A stretch of DNA of 45,827 bases from Streptomyces sp. rh34 (GTDB lineage: Bacteria > Actinomycetota > Actinomycetes > Streptomycetales > Streptomycetaceae). Where the stretch lies: NCBI RefSeq assembly GCF_002551245.1, contig NZ_NTGZ01000025.1:1-45827 (forward strand). Direction: 5' to 3'. A model generated the notes under the pieces. That model was not told the DNA's origin and made no database searches. It saw only the letters and a list, made by a program, of their open reading frames with translations. A program made the translations under genes and the position numbers. This document shows, one piece after another, positions 34,742 through 42,728 of this stretch. How positions within the stretch are numbered: position 1 is the stretch's first letter; each line of letters opens with the position of its first letter.

Positions 34742-36046
34742 TCAGCCCGCGTCGGTGAAGGCGGCGTCCATCTTCTTCGCCGCGTCGTCCGAGGCCCGGG
34801 CCACGTCCTTACGGCCGGAGACGATCTCCTGGAACATCGTCGGCAGGATCAGCGAGGCGTCGATCTGGCCCCAGGCGGGCGAGGCGGGGACGAACTTGGC
34901 CCCCGCGCCCAGGGTCTGGACGAACGGGGCGACGAAGGGCTCCTTCTTCGCGGCGTTGTCCAGGACGTCGGAGTAGGTGGGCAGGAAGCCCATCGCGTCG
35001 AACATCGCGGCCTGGGTCTTCTTGCCGCTGAGCGACTTCATCAGGTCGACGGCGAGGGTGCGGTGCGAACTGCTCTTGAGGATGCCGAGGTTGTTGCCTC
35101 CCGCGAAGGCGGGGGCGATGGAGTTCTCGGCGACGCCGGGCAGCGGGACGACGGCGTACTTGCCCTTGACCGCACCGGCCTCGACGGCCGCGTGGCTGAA
35201 GTCGCCGCCGATGGCCATGGCGGCCTTGCCGGAGGCGAAGGCGGTCACGGTGGCATTGCCGCCCATGGAGGCGCACTTGGCGGCCGGGCAGTTGTCGTCG
35301 CCGAAGAGGGAGGTGTAGGCCTCGATGCCCTTGCGGGACTTCTCGCTGTTGATGCCCGACTTGTACGTCCCGCCGCTCTCGCCCGCGAGTTCGCCGCCGT
35401 TGGCCCAGATGAAGGGCATCGCGCCGTAGGTGTACGCGCCGCCGACCGCGAGACCGTAGAGGTCGGGCTTCGCCTTGCGGATCTTCTTCGCGGTGGAGAT
35501 CAGTTCGGCCTGCGACTTGGGAGCCTCGATGCCGAGGTCCTCGAAGACGTCGGTGCGGTAGTAGAGGGCCCGGACGCCGACGAAGAAGGGCGCGCCGTAG
35601 ACCTTGCCGCCGACGGTGACGGACTGCTTGGCGATCGGGTCGGTGTCCTTGGCCTCGTCCCAGGCGCCGAACTCCTCGGTGATGTCCGCGAGTCCGCCGT
35701 CCTTGACGTATCCGGCGGTGTCGGAGTTGCCGTACTCGATGAGGTCCGGGGCGCTCTTGGGGTCGTTGAAAGCGGCCTTGATCCGCTGCGCGCGGGTGTC
35801 GACCGGTATGTACTCGACCTCGACCTTCGCGCCCTCGTGGGCCTTCTCGAACTCGGCGACGGCCGTGTCGACGACCTTCTCCTTGGGCTTGTTGCCGACC
35901 TCCTGGAAGAGCCAGACACGGAGCGTGCCGCTCTTCTCGTCACCCTTCGCACTGGTGTCGGAGGTCTGCGGCGCGCAGGCGGTGGCGGTGAGGCCGGCCA
36001 GCACAAGCGCCGCAGCCGGGGCGGCAATTCGGGCAGAAAGCTTCAT
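34742..36046 (-). CDS. Sugar ABC substrate-binding lipoprotein
   Basis: 434 residues with lipobox TATAC (Cys about 24) and a CUT1-type solute-binding fold (TLRVWLFQE, AGKAAMAIGGDFSHAAVEAG with G-rich binding loop, GGNNLGILKSSSH). First gene of the importer operon, with AGGGG eight bases before ATG 36046. Linkage to a cytoplasmic GH20 enzyme and to a DasR-type operator points to GlcNAc, chitobiose or related HexNAc oligosaccharides as ligand; this is inferred. Confidence 0.95.
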   Translation of the reverse strand: MKLSARIAAPAAALVLAGLTATACAPQTSDTSAKGDEKSGTLRVWLFQEVGNKPKEKVVDTAVAEFEKAHEGAKVEVEYIPVDTRAQRIKAAFNDPKSAPDLIEYGNSDTAGYVKDGGLADITEEFGAWDEAKDTDPIAKQSVTVGGKVYGAPFFVGVRALYYRTDVFEDLGIEAPKSQAELISTAKKIRKAKPDLYGLAVGGAYTYGAMPFIWANGGELAGESGGTYKSGINSEKSRKGIEAYTSLFGDDNCPAAKCASMGGNATVTAFASGKAAMAIGGDFSHAAVEAGAVKGKYAVVPLPGVAENSIAPAFAGGNNLGILKSSSHRTLAVDLMKSLSGKKTQAAMFDAMGFLPTYSDVLDNAAKKEPFVAPFVQTLGAGAKFVPASPAWGQIDASLILPTMFQEIVSGRKDVARASDDAAKKMDAAFTDAG

Positions 36047-36067
36047 CCGGAACCCCTACCGGTCATG

Positions 36068-36086
36068 CGTTGCATCATGTGCAACG
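36068..36086. promoter_or_regulatory. Inverted repeat (LacI-like operator candidate)
   Basis: CGTTGCA (36068-36074), TCATG, TGCAACG (36080-36086): a perfect 7-5-7 repeat 22 bases upstream of the sugar-binding protein's ATG. A further half-site TGCAACG lies at 36181-36187. TTGCA-N5-TGCAA resembles LacI-family (MalR-type) sites of Streptomyces. No regulator gene is adjacent. Confidence 0.5.
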
Positions 36087-36141
36087 TGCGTTTCGTTCTG
36101 CACAACTGGCAGGAGAGTAGATCCGCGTTCCGGCGACGACA

Positions 36142-36157
36142 AGTGGTCTCGACCACT
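36142..36157. promoter_or_regulatory. DasR-responsive element (dre)
   Basis: AGTGGTCTCGACCACT is a perfect 7-2-7 palindrome and matches the dre consensus A(C/G)TGGTCTAGACCA(G/C)T at all but the central base. It lies 96 bases upstream of the sugar-binding protein gene. DasR is the GntR-type GlcN-6-P-responsive repressor of chitin and GlcNAc uptake in Streptomyces. Confidence 0.85.
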
Positions 36158-36193
36158 CTGTGACCAGCGGATGCAGCCCGTGCAACGCGACCA

Positions 36194-36216
36194 CCCGGTC
36201 ACCCGGGGTGACCGGG
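36194..36216. promoter_or_regulatory. Perfect 10-3-10 palindrome
   Basis: CCCGGTCACC, CGG, GGTGACCGGG between the dre site and the DUF3039 terminator. Could be an operator or the second hairpin of a tandem terminator. Confidence 0.6.
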
Positions 36217-36224
36217 CATGCGGA

Positions 36225-36264
36225 AGGCCCCCGGGGCGCGCGGTGTCGCACGCCCCGGGGGCCT
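36225..36264 (-). terminator. Terminator downstream of DUF3039 gene
   Basis: AGGCCCCCGGGGCG (36225-36238) pairs perfectly with CGCCCCGGGGGCCT (36251-36264); 12-base loop. Lies 21 bases past the stop at 36286. Confidence 0.88.
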
Positions 36265-36285
36265 GACAGCAAGCGAGGTCCGGAC

Positions 36286-36582
36286 CTACTTCTTGTCCTT
36301 GCCGCCGCCCTTGCCCTTGTCCTTGTCGCCGCCGGCGCCCATGGACTCGTAGATCTCCTTGCACATGGGGCAGACCGGGTACTTCTTGGGGTCGCGCCCC
36401 GGCACCCAGACCTTCCCGCACAGCGCGACCACGGGAGTGCCCTCCAGGGCACTCGCCATGATCTTGTCCTTCTGGACGTAATGGGCGTAGCGCTCGTGGT
36501 CGCCGTCGCCCCTCGACACCTGCGGCGTCGGCTCGACGAGGGTCCCCGTACCTGCCCCGCGATCGGGCTCAAGAGTGCTCAT
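36286..36582 (-). CDS. DUF3039 zinc-ribbon protein
   Basis: A 98-residue actinobacterial protein with one Cys in ALCGKVWVPG and a CPMC knuckle 15 residues later, enough for a zinc ribbon with three Cys. A Lys/Gly-rich tail (GKGGGKDKK) ends it. ATG 36582 is preferred over the in-frame TTG at 36591. Function unknown. Conserved next to the YqgE gene and murA in S. coelicolor, as I recall. Confidence 0.88.
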   Translation of the reverse strand: MSTLEPDRGAGTGTLVEPTPQVSRGDGDHERYAHYVQKDKIMASALEGTPVVALCGKVWVPGRDPKKYPVCPMCKEIYESMGAGGDKDKGKGGGKDKK

Positions 36583-36686
36583 AACCGCCAAGGGTACTGA
36601 AAGAGACGGCCTCCGGTTGAGGGAAGGGCCACCCTCGGTCGGGCGAAGGTTCGTCCCCCAGGTGAACGACGGGGCGCCCCTCGGCC

Positions 36687-36705
36687 GAGCGACGGTTCGT
36701 CGCTC
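36687..36705 (-). terminator. Hairpin overlapping the yqgE stop
   Basis: GAGCGACG (36687-36694), GTT, CGTCGCTC (36698-36705). The 8-bp stem includes bases of the TGA stop (36704-36706). Related GAGCGA-type repeats continue to 36718. Confidence 0.6.
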
Positions 36706-37264
36706 AGTTGAGCGAAGGGTCGTCCGGATACGTGGCGATCATCGCCAGCTCGCTGCGCTGGCGGCGGAGCACCGCGCGCCAGAGCCGTTCCGGGCGCGGG
36801 GAGGAGACGTCGCCGGGCTCCGACTCGACCACGTACCACCTGCCCTCGTTCAGCTCGCCCTCCAGCTGACCGGGGCCCCAGCCCGCGTATCCGGCGAAGA
36901 TCCGCAGCGAACCGAGGGCGGGGCCCAGCAGCTCGGGCGGGGTCTCCAGGTCGACCAGGCCGATCGCCCCGTGCACCCGCCGCCAGCCGAGCGGTCCCTC
37001 GTCGCCGGGGATCACCGCCACGCCGAGCGCGGAGTCGAGCGAGACCGGGCCGCCCTGGAAGACGACGTCCGGCTCGCCGGTCAGACCGGCCCAGGACGCG
37101 AGGATGTCGCCGACGCCGACCGGGGTCGGGCGGTTGAGGACCACGCCGAGGGAGCCCTCCTCGTCGTGGTCGAGGAGCAGCACCACCGCCCGGTCGAAAT
37201 TCGGGTCCGTGAGGGCGGGTGCGGCCACGAGCAGCCGCCCTGTGAGCGAGGACACCTCCGTCAT
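36704..37264 (-). CDS. YqgE/AlgH family protein (DUF179)
   Basis: 186 residues with the YqgE signature throughout: LTGRLLVAAPALTDPNFDRA, VVLLLDHDEEGSLGVVLNRP, VFQGGPVSLDSALG, RIFAGYAGWGPGQLEGEL, WYVVESEPGDVS. Widespread and conserved; biochemical role not established. ATG 37264 has only a weak ribosome site. Faces away from murA across a 287-base intergenic region. Confidence 0.95.
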   Translation of the reverse strand: MTEVSSLTGRLLVAAPALTDPNFDRAVVLLLDHDEEGSLGVVLNRPTPVGVGDILASWAGLTGEPDVVFQGGPVSLDSALGVAVIPGDEGPLGWRRVHGAIGLVDLETPPELLGPALGSLRIFAGYAGWGPGQLEGELNEGRWYVVESEPGDVSSPRPERLWRAVLRRQRSELAMIATYPDDPSLN

Positions 37265-37466
37265 GGCAGGAATGATCCCGCATCTTCACCCTTCACGGGG
37301 GCCGAGTGGCCGTGATGCCGCCCTCAGGAGAGCGAGCGCAGCTCAGGGCGCACGGAGGCATGGGGAGCGCACCGTCGGGCGGGCGCGCGGTGGGCCATCC
37401 GGACGGTAACCCTCCGCAAGATCGGATGCGCGGAGGGTGCTGTGGCGGATTCATGACGTTCGTACA

Positions 37467-37492
37467 CCCCCCTTCGCCTTACGGAAGGGGGG
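37467..37492. promoter_or_regulatory. C6/G6 hairpin in murA 5' region
   Basis: CCCCCCTTC (37467-37475) pairs with GAAGGGGGG (37484-37492), a 9-bp stem with an 8-base loop, about 60 bases before the murA ATG. It may lie in the leader; role unknown. Confidence 0.5.
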
Positions 37493-37551
37493 TAGGAGGC
37501 CATTACCCTTTTCGTTGGCCCCCTGCCCGACCACTCCGGAACGCGAGATAC

Positions 37552-38892
37552 ATGACCGGCACAGACGATGTCCTGCTTGTCCACGGCGGAACCCCGCTGG
37601 AGGGCGAGATCCGCGTCCGAGGCGCCAAGAACCTGGTGCCGAAGGCCATGGTCGCCGCGCTGCTCGGCAGCGGGCCCAGCCGCCTCCGCAATGTTCCCGA
37701 CATCCGTGACGTACGGGTGGTCCGGGGGCTCCTCCAGCTCCACGGCGTGACCGTCCGGCCCGGCGACGAGCCGGGCGAACTGATCCTCGACCCCTCGCAC
37801 GTCGAGTCGGCGAACGTCGCCGACATCGATGCCCACGCGGGCTCGTCGCGCATCCCGATCCTGTTCTGCGGCCCGTTGCTGCACCGCCTCGGCCACGCCT
37901 TCATCCCGGGCCTGGGCGGCTGCGACATCGGCGGCCGGCCGATCGACTTCCACTTCGAGGTGCTGCGCCAGTTCGGCGCGACCATCGAGAAGCGGGCTGA
38001 CGGCCAGTACCTGGAGGCCCCGCAGCGGCTGCGCGGCACCAAGATCCGGCTGCCGTACCCGTCGGTGGGCTCCACCGAGCAGGTGCTGCTCACCGCCGTC
38101 CTCGCCGAGGGCGTCACCGAGCTGTCCAACGCGGCCGTCGAGCCGGAGATCGAGGACCTCATCTGCGTACTGCAGAAGATGGGCGCGATCATCTCCGTGG
38201 ACACCGACCGGACCATCCGGATCACCGGTGTCGACAAGCTCGACGGATACACCCACCGGGCGATCCCGGACCGCCTGGAGGCGGCTTCCTGGGCGTCGGC
38301 GGCGCTGGCGACCGAAGGCAACATCTATGTGCGCGGCGCCCAGCAGCGCTCGATGATGACCTTCCTGAACACCTTCCGCCGGGTCGGCGGGGCCTTCGAG
38401 ATCGACGACGAGGGCATCCGGTTCTGGCACCCGGGCGGCGCGCTGAACGCCATCGCGCTGGAGACGGACGTGCACCCCGGCTTCCAGACGGACTGGCAGC
38501 AGCCCCTGGTCGTCGCGCTGACGCAGGCCGCGGGTCTGTCGATCGTCCACGAGACGGTGTACGAGTCGCGGCTCGGCTTCACCTCCGCGCTCAACCAGAT
38601 GGGCGCGCACATCCAGCTGTACCGCGAGTGCCTCGGCGGTTCGGACTGCCGCTTCGGACAGCGCAACTTCCTGCACTCGGCGGTCGTCTCCGGACCGACG
38701 AAGCTCCAGGGCGCCGACCTGGTCATCCCGGACCTCCGGGGCGGCTTCTCGTACCTGATCGCGGCGCTGGCGGCGCAGGGCACCTCCCGGGTGCACGGCA
38801 TCGACCTGATCAACCGCGGTTATGAGAACTTCATGGAGAAGCTGGAGAAGCTCGGCGCGAAGGTCGAACTGCCGGGCGGTTCGCTCGTCTGA
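37552..38892 (+). CDS. murA: UDP-N-acetylglucosamine 1-carboxyvinyltransferase
   Basis: A 446-residue EPT-family enzyme that transfers enolpyruvate from PEP to UDP-GlcNAc, the first committed step of peptidoglycan synthesis. Active-site residues are present: Lys26-Asn27 in RGAKNLVPKAM and Cys124 in GLGGCDIGGRPIDFH, the fosfomycin-target Cys, here intact (some actinobacteria have Asp). Later motifs include DLRGGFSYLIAALAAQG and INRGYENFMEKLEKLGAKVE. ATG 37552 matches the family N-terminus. It is monocistronic, with a terminator at 38975-39008. Streptomyces carry a second murA paralogue elsewhere. Confidence 0.97.
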   Translation: MTGTDDVLLVHGGTPLEGEIRVRGAKNLVPKAMVAALLGSGPSRLRNVPDIRDVRVVRGLLQLHGVTVRPGDEPGELILDPSHVESANVADIDAHAGSSRIPILFCGPLLHRLGHAFIPGLGGCDIGGRPIDFHFEVLRQFGATIEKRADGQYLEAPQRLRGTKIRLPYPSVGSTEQVLLTAVLAEGVTELSNAAVEPEIEDLICVLQKMGAIISVDTDRTIRITGVDKLDGYTHRAIPDRLEAASWASAALATEGNIYVRGAQQRSMMTFLNTFRRVGGAFEIDDEGIRFWHPGGALNAIALETDVHPGFQTDWQQPLVVALTQAAGLSIVHETVYESRLGFTSALNQMGAHIQLYRECLGGSDCRFGQRNFLHSAVVSGPTKLQGADLVIPDLRGGFSYLIAALAAQGTSRVHGIDLINRGYENFMEKLEKLGAKVELPGGSLV

Positions 38893-38974
38893 CCGTCCCC
38901 GTGCGCCGTGAAGGCCGCACAGTGCTGCCGCACACAGCACTGCGCACACCGCGCGGTTCCCGCGTGAGCGGCCC

Positions 38975-39008
38975 GCCGCCCCGGTTCCGGACTCGGAGCC
39001 GGGGCGGC
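38975..39008. terminator. Bidirectional terminator after murA
   Basis: GCCGCCCCGGTTCCG (38975-38989) pairs with CGGAGCCGGGGCGGC (38994-39008), one G-T wobble, loop GACT. It separates murA from the convergent AraC-type pseudogene. Confidence 0.92.
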
Positions 39009-39021
39009 GTGCTGTCGGGCG

Positions 39022-39885
39022 TCAGAAAGGCACCTGAAGGCCTTGTGGGCGGGCATGACGGGCATAGCGACCCGGGGTGGTGCCGACGATCCGCCTGAAG
39101 TGCCGGGTGAGGTGGGACTGGTCGTGGAAGCCGACGGCGGCTCACGCCTCGCCGGGCGGCATCCCGTCGAGCAGCAGCCGCCGGGCCCGGTCGACGCGGC
39201 GGGACGTCACGTACTGGTGCGGCGCGTTGGCGTAGGCCGCGCTGAAGGCCCGTACGAGATGGGCGGGGTGCGCGTGGACCAGCCGGGCGGCCTCGGCCAG
39301 GGTGACGCCCTCGCACAGCCGTTCGTCGAGGAGCTCGCGCAGATCCCGTGCCACGCCCCGGCCGGGCGCCCGGCCCGCCGGGAGGTCCCCGGGGCGCAGG
39401 TGCCCCCGCAGCCGCTCGCCGATGAACGCCAGGCGGCTCTCCGCCTCGAACGCGTCGCCCGGGTCGGCGAGGGCGGTGTGCAGCCGGCCGACCCGGGTGC
39501 GCAGCAGCGGGTCGGCCAGGGCCGGTGTGTCCACGGCGGGCCCGACGAGGCCCGCGTCGAGCTGTGTCATGTCCAGATAGAGCACCCGCTTGCGGAAGCC
39601 GTCGGCGGTCGCGGGAGAGCCGTTGTGCGGGACCCCCGGCGGCAGCAGACTCACCGTGCCGTCCGGAGTGCCGCGCTCGTGGCGGTCCAGGTCGTAACGG
39701 ACGGCGCCGTCGTCGACGATCAGGAGCGTCCAGGCGTCGTGGACGTGCATGGGGTAGGCGTGCCCGGTGAAGCGGGCGTGGAAGACCTCCACGACACCGG
39801 CGACGGCCGGACGCCAGGCCGCGACGTCATGAATCCCCTGCCGTGGCACCACGCTAAGAACGTACAAGACCCCGCCCGGGCCCAC
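39022..39885 (-). pseudogene. AraC-family regulator interrupted by an in-frame TGA
   Basis: The N-terminal cupin-type sensor (HARFTGHAYPMHVHDAWTLL, LLPPGVPHNG) and first AraC helix-turn-helix (VTLAEAARLVHAHPAHLVRAF) are intact. TGA at 39142-39144 cuts the frame after LLLDGMPPGEA. The same frame then continues for 39 codons with the rest of the second motif (AAVGFHDQSHLTRHFRRIVG, TTPGRYARH) to a stop at 39022. Hence a nonsense mutation rather than a frameshift. The start is uncertain (GTG 39885 or 39852). Divergent from the DUF2000 gene, its likely former target. Confidence 0.88.
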
Positions 39886-39901
39886 CGGTCAGTCTCGATC
39901 C

Positions 39902-40375
39902 ATGAGAACCACGACGACGCCATCCCTCACGACCGCGGCGGCCCCGGCGGCCGGCGGGGCCCCTGTCCGCTTCGACACGAAGGTCGCGGTACTGCTCCGT
40001 GACGACCTGGAGTCCTGGCAGCGCCTGAACGTGACCGCCTTTCTGGTCAGCGGCCTGGGGACGGCGGTGCCCGAAGTGATCGGCGAGCCCTACGAGGACG
40101 CCGACTCCACCGCGTACCTGCCGATGCTCCGGCAGCCCGTACTGGTCTTCGAGGGGGCGAAGGAGACCCTGACCGCCGCGCACGCCAGGGCGCTGTCCCG
40201 GTCGCTGGCGACGGCCGTGTTCACCGCTGACCTGTTCGGCACGGGGAACGACCGGGACAACCGGGGGGCCGTACGGGCGGTGGGGCGTGACGCGCTCGAT
40301 CTGGTGGGTCTCGCCGTGTACGGGCCGCGCAACGCCGTGGTCAAGGTCCTCAAGGGCGCGCGGATGCATCCCTGA
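39902..40375 (+). CDS. DUF2000 family protein
   Basis: A 157-residue protein with a Thr/Ala-rich first 20 residues followed by the DUF2000 domain (TKVAVLLRDDLESWQRLNVTAFLVSGL, LFGTGNDRDNRGAVRAVG, LVGLAVYGPRNAVVKVLKGA). The family has a peptidyl-tRNA hydrolase-like fold, with function unknown. ATG 39902 has no strong ribosome site and lies within 16-50 bases of the AraC-type start, suggesting leaderless or very short-leader transcripts on one side. Confidence 0.88.
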   Translation: MRTTTTPSLTTAAAPAAGGAPVRFDTKVAVLLRDDLESWQRLNVTAFLVSGLGTAVPEVIGEPYEDADSTAYLPMLRQPVLVFEGAKETLTAAHARALSRSLATAVFTADLFGTGNDRDNRGAVRAVGRDALDLVGLAVYGPRNAVVKVLKGARMHP

Positions 40376-40391
40376 GCCCTCCGCGCCCCCG

Positions 40392-40430
40392 GGAGCCCCC
40401 GCGATGCCCCGGGCACGGTACGGGGGCTCC
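40392..40430 (+). terminator. Hairpin after DUF2000 gene
   Basis: GGAGCCCCCG (40392-40401) pairs with CGGGGGCTCC (40421-40430), 19-base loop, 17 bases after the stop. Confidence 0.65.
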
Positions 40431-40459
40431 TGCGGGGCGCATGTGCCTCCGGCATGCGC

Positions 40460-40495
40460 GAGGGCGGCCGCTCCCGGTCGGGAGCGGCCGCCCTC
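40460..40495. terminator. Bidirectional terminator between DUF2000 and HU genes
   Basis: GAGGGCGGCCGCTCCC (40460-40475), loop GGTC, and its exact complement (40480-40495): a perfect 16-bp stem, 17 bases past the HU stop. Confidence 0.95.
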
Positions 40496-40512
40496 TGTTA
40501 CGCCGTTGAGGG

Positions 40513-40794
40513 TTACTTGCCCTTGGCGGCTTCCTTGAGCTTCGAGCCCGCGGAGACCTTCACGCTGTAGCCGGCGGGGATGTTGATCGGGTCGCCGGTC
40601 TGCGGGTTGCGAGCGGTGCGAGCGGCACGGTGGGTGCGCTCGAAGGTCAGGAAGCCGGGGATGGTGACCTTCTCGTCGCCCTTGGCGACAATCTCACCGA
40701 CGGTCTCGGCGAGCGCGGCCAGCACGGCGTCGGCGTCCTTGCGAGTCACCTCGGCGCGGTCGGCCAGGGCGGCCACCAGCTCACTGCGGTTCAT
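40513..40794 (-). CDS. hupA: HU-family nucleoid DNA-binding protein
   Basis: A 93-residue canonical HU: helical dimer part (MNRSELVAALADRAEVTRKD, VLAALAETVGEIVAKG) and DNA-binding arm (FLTFERTHRAARTARNPQTG, then INIPAGYSVKVSAG). It is the short form without the Lys-rich tail of HupS, and its position between murA and the malic enzyme gene matches S. coelicolor hupA. GGGAG precedes ATG 40794 by seven bases. A perfect palindrome lies about 85-100 bases upstream. Confidence 0.97.
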   Translation of the reverse strand: MNRSELVAALADRAEVTRKDADAVLAALAETVGEIVAKGDEKVTIPGFLTFERTHRAARTARNPQTGDPINIPAGYSVKVSAGSKLKEAAKGK

Positions 40795-41170
40795 GTTGTT
40801 ACTCCCGTGTTCTTCTTGCCTGTGAGGCGTGAGATCGAAGCCGATGCTGCCAGGGCCCTCTGACAGTCCCCGGACCCGGGTCTGATGTCAGACCCTCTCG
40901 CCCGATTACGCATCCTGCCCCCACCAGCGGCGGGAAAGCCAATCCGGAACCCTTCGGGGTCAATGAGAAGCGCCACGGTTTGCTCGTGGTGACGCTCCGT
41001 CGACTTGGCCGAGCGGTCCGCAGCGGATGCCGGGCCCCGCAGGGCCCACTGCCCGCCCACCCTAAAGGGGCGTTTGGGGCGCCGCGACCCGCGACGCGCC
41101 GTACGGCACGGGCGGGTGCGGCCCGGGGTGTCCTGCGGCTGCCCCGTGAGGGACCCCCGAAACGGTGGGG
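40795..41170. other. Intergenic region upstream of hupA
   Basis: A 376-base stretch without a gene. It contains the hupA promoter region, a perfect 8-2-8 palindrome (40878-40895) and, at the right edge, a small hairpin after the malic enzyme gene. Nothing else recognised. Confidence 0.6.
40878..40895. promoter_or_regulatory. Perfect palindrome upstream of hupA
   Basis: GGGTCTGA (40878-40885), TG, TCAGACCC (40888-40895), 84 bases before the hupA ATG. The 16 paired bases without a loop suit an operator (GntR-like symmetry) more than a hairpin; regulator unknown. Confidence 0.55.
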
Positions 41171-41172
41171 TC
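41152..41172 (-). terminator. Weak hairpin at the malic enzyme stop
   Basis: GACCCC (41152-41157) and GGGGTC (41167-41172), 9-base loop, overlapping the stop codon. Weak; possible terminator. Confidence 0.4.
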
Positions 41173-42607
41173 AGACCGATGTGGAGGGGGCTGCTCCGGT
41201 GCCCGCGGCGGCCTTCGCGGCGGCCCGGACGGCTCCGGCGACCGCGCCCGCCACCTTGTCGTTGAAGACCGAGGGGATGATGTAGTTCGCGTTGACCTCG
41301 TCCTCGGCGACCACGTCGGCGAGCGCGCCGGCCGCGGCGAGCATCATCTCCGTGTTGACGGTGCGGGACTGAGCGTCCAGCAGGCCGCGGAAAACACCCG
41401 GGAAGACCAGCACGTTGTTGATCTGGTTGGGGAAGTCCGAGCGGCCGGTGGCGACGACCGCCGCCGTCCGACGGGCGATCGCGGGATCGACCTCGGGGTC
41501 CGGGTTCGCGAGCGCGAACACGATCGCACCGTCCGCCATCGCGGCGACGTCCTCGCCGTTCAGCACGTTCGGGGCGGAGACGCCGATGAAGACGTCGGCG
41601 CCGACGACGGCCTCCTTGAGGGTGCCGGTGACGCCCTCCGGGTTGGTGTTGTCGGCGATCCAGCGCAGCGGGGAGTCGGGGTCGGCCGCGACCAGGTCCT
41701 CGCGTCCGGCGTGCACCACACCATGGATGTCGGCGACGACGGCGTGCTTGACGCCGGCGGCGATGAGCAGCTTCAGGATGGCCGTACCGGCCGCTCCGGC
41801 ACCGGACATGACGACCCGTACGTCCCCGATGTTCTTGCCCACCACGCGCAGGGCGTTGGTGAGGGCGGCCAGCACGACGATCGCGGTGCCGTGCTGGTCG
41901 TCGTGGAAGACGGGGATGTCGAGGGCCTCGCGCAGCCGGGCCTCGATCTCGAAGCAGCGCGGCGCGGAGATGTCCTCCAGGTTGATGCCCGCGAAGCCGG
42001 GGGCGATGGCCTTGACGATCGCGACGATCTCGTCGGTGTCCTGGGTGTCCAGGCAGATCGGCCAGGCGTCGATGCCCGCGAAGCGCTTGAAGAGGGCCGC
42101 CTTGCCCTCCATGACGGGCAGTGAGGCCATCGGGCCGATGTTGCCGAGGCCGAGCACCGCGGAGCCGTCCGTCACAACTGCGACGGAGTTGCGCTTGATG
42201 GTGAGGCGGCGCGCGTCCTCGGGGTTCTCGGCGATCGCCATGCAGACCCGGGCGACGCCGGGGGTGTAGATCATCGACAGGTCGTCACGGTTGCGGATGG
42301 GGTGCTTGGACGCCATCTCGATCTTGCCGCCGAGGTGCATGAGGAACGTACGGTCGGAGACCTTGCCCAGCGTGACACCCTCGATGCCGCGCAGACCTTC
42401 GACGATCTCGTCCGCGTGCGAGGTGGAGGTGGCGGCGATGGTGACGTCGATCCGCAGCATCTCGTGGCCCGAGGCGGTGACGTCGAGGCCGGTGACCGAG
42501 CCACCGGAGGACTCCACGGCCGTGGTGAGCTGAGAGACCGCGGTGCCGCTCGCGGGCACCTCCAGCCGGACCGTCATCGAGTACGAGACGCTGGGCGCCG
42601 TTGCCAT
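41171..42607 (-). CDS. NAD-dependent malic enzyme with N-terminal ACT domain
   Basis: A 478-residue malate oxidoreductase (decarboxylating): L-malate to pyruvate and CO2 with reduction of NAD(P)+. Residues about 8-82 are an ACT-like regulatory domain (MTVRLEVPASGTAVSQL, VTIAATSTSHADEIVEGL). Residues 95 onward are the malic enzyme core: IYTPGVARVC, catalytic-Lys region GKAALFKRFAGIDA, metal-binding FAGINLEDISAPRCFEIE and FHDDQHGTA, and dinucleotide motif GAGAAGTA. ATG 42607 has AAGGA seven bases upstream. By position it corresponds to S. coelicolor SCO2951, reported as NAD-dependent. It lacks the phosphotransacetylase tail of long MaeB types. Confidence 0.95.
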   Translation of the reverse strand: MATAPSVSYSMTVRLEVPASGTAVSQLTTAVESSGGSVTGLDVTASGHEMLRIDVTIAATSTSHADEIVEGLRGIEGVTLGKVSDRTFLMHLGGKIEMASKHPIRNRDDLSMIYTPGVARVCMAIAENPEDARRLTIKRNSVAVVTDGSAVLGLGNIGPMASLPVMEGKAALFKRFAGIDAWPICLDTQDTDEIVAIVKAIAPGFAGINLEDISAPRCFEIEARLREALDIPVFHDDQHGTAIVVLAALTNALRVVGKNIGDVRVVMSGAGAAGTAILKLLIAAGVKHAVVADIHGVVHAGREDLVAADPDSPLRWIADNTNPEGVTGTLKEAVVGADVFIGVSAPNVLNGEDVAAMADGAIVFALANPDPEVDPAIARRTAAVVATGRSDFPNQINNVLVFPGVFRGLLDAQSRTVNTEMMLAAAGALADVVAEDEVNANYIIPSVFNDKVAGAVAGAVRAAAKAAAGTGAAPSTSV

Positions 42608-42728
42608 GGCCGAGTCCTTCGCTTTCCTTAGCTTCATTGCCGCATGTCCGGAACCCTCGCCCCGGAGACGCTTCCCGATCGTCGCACCTACTGGCTGGTA
42701 GCCGGTAATGACTGCCGCCTTTCGGAAA

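Noticed and set aside
39142..39144. Selenocysteine or cysteine read-through at the AraC TGA
   Set aside because: No SECIS-like hairpin or selenocysteine genes seen, the nearby tRNA-Cys has a normal GCA anticodon, and the codon position in the family is not Cys; nonsense mutation is simpler.
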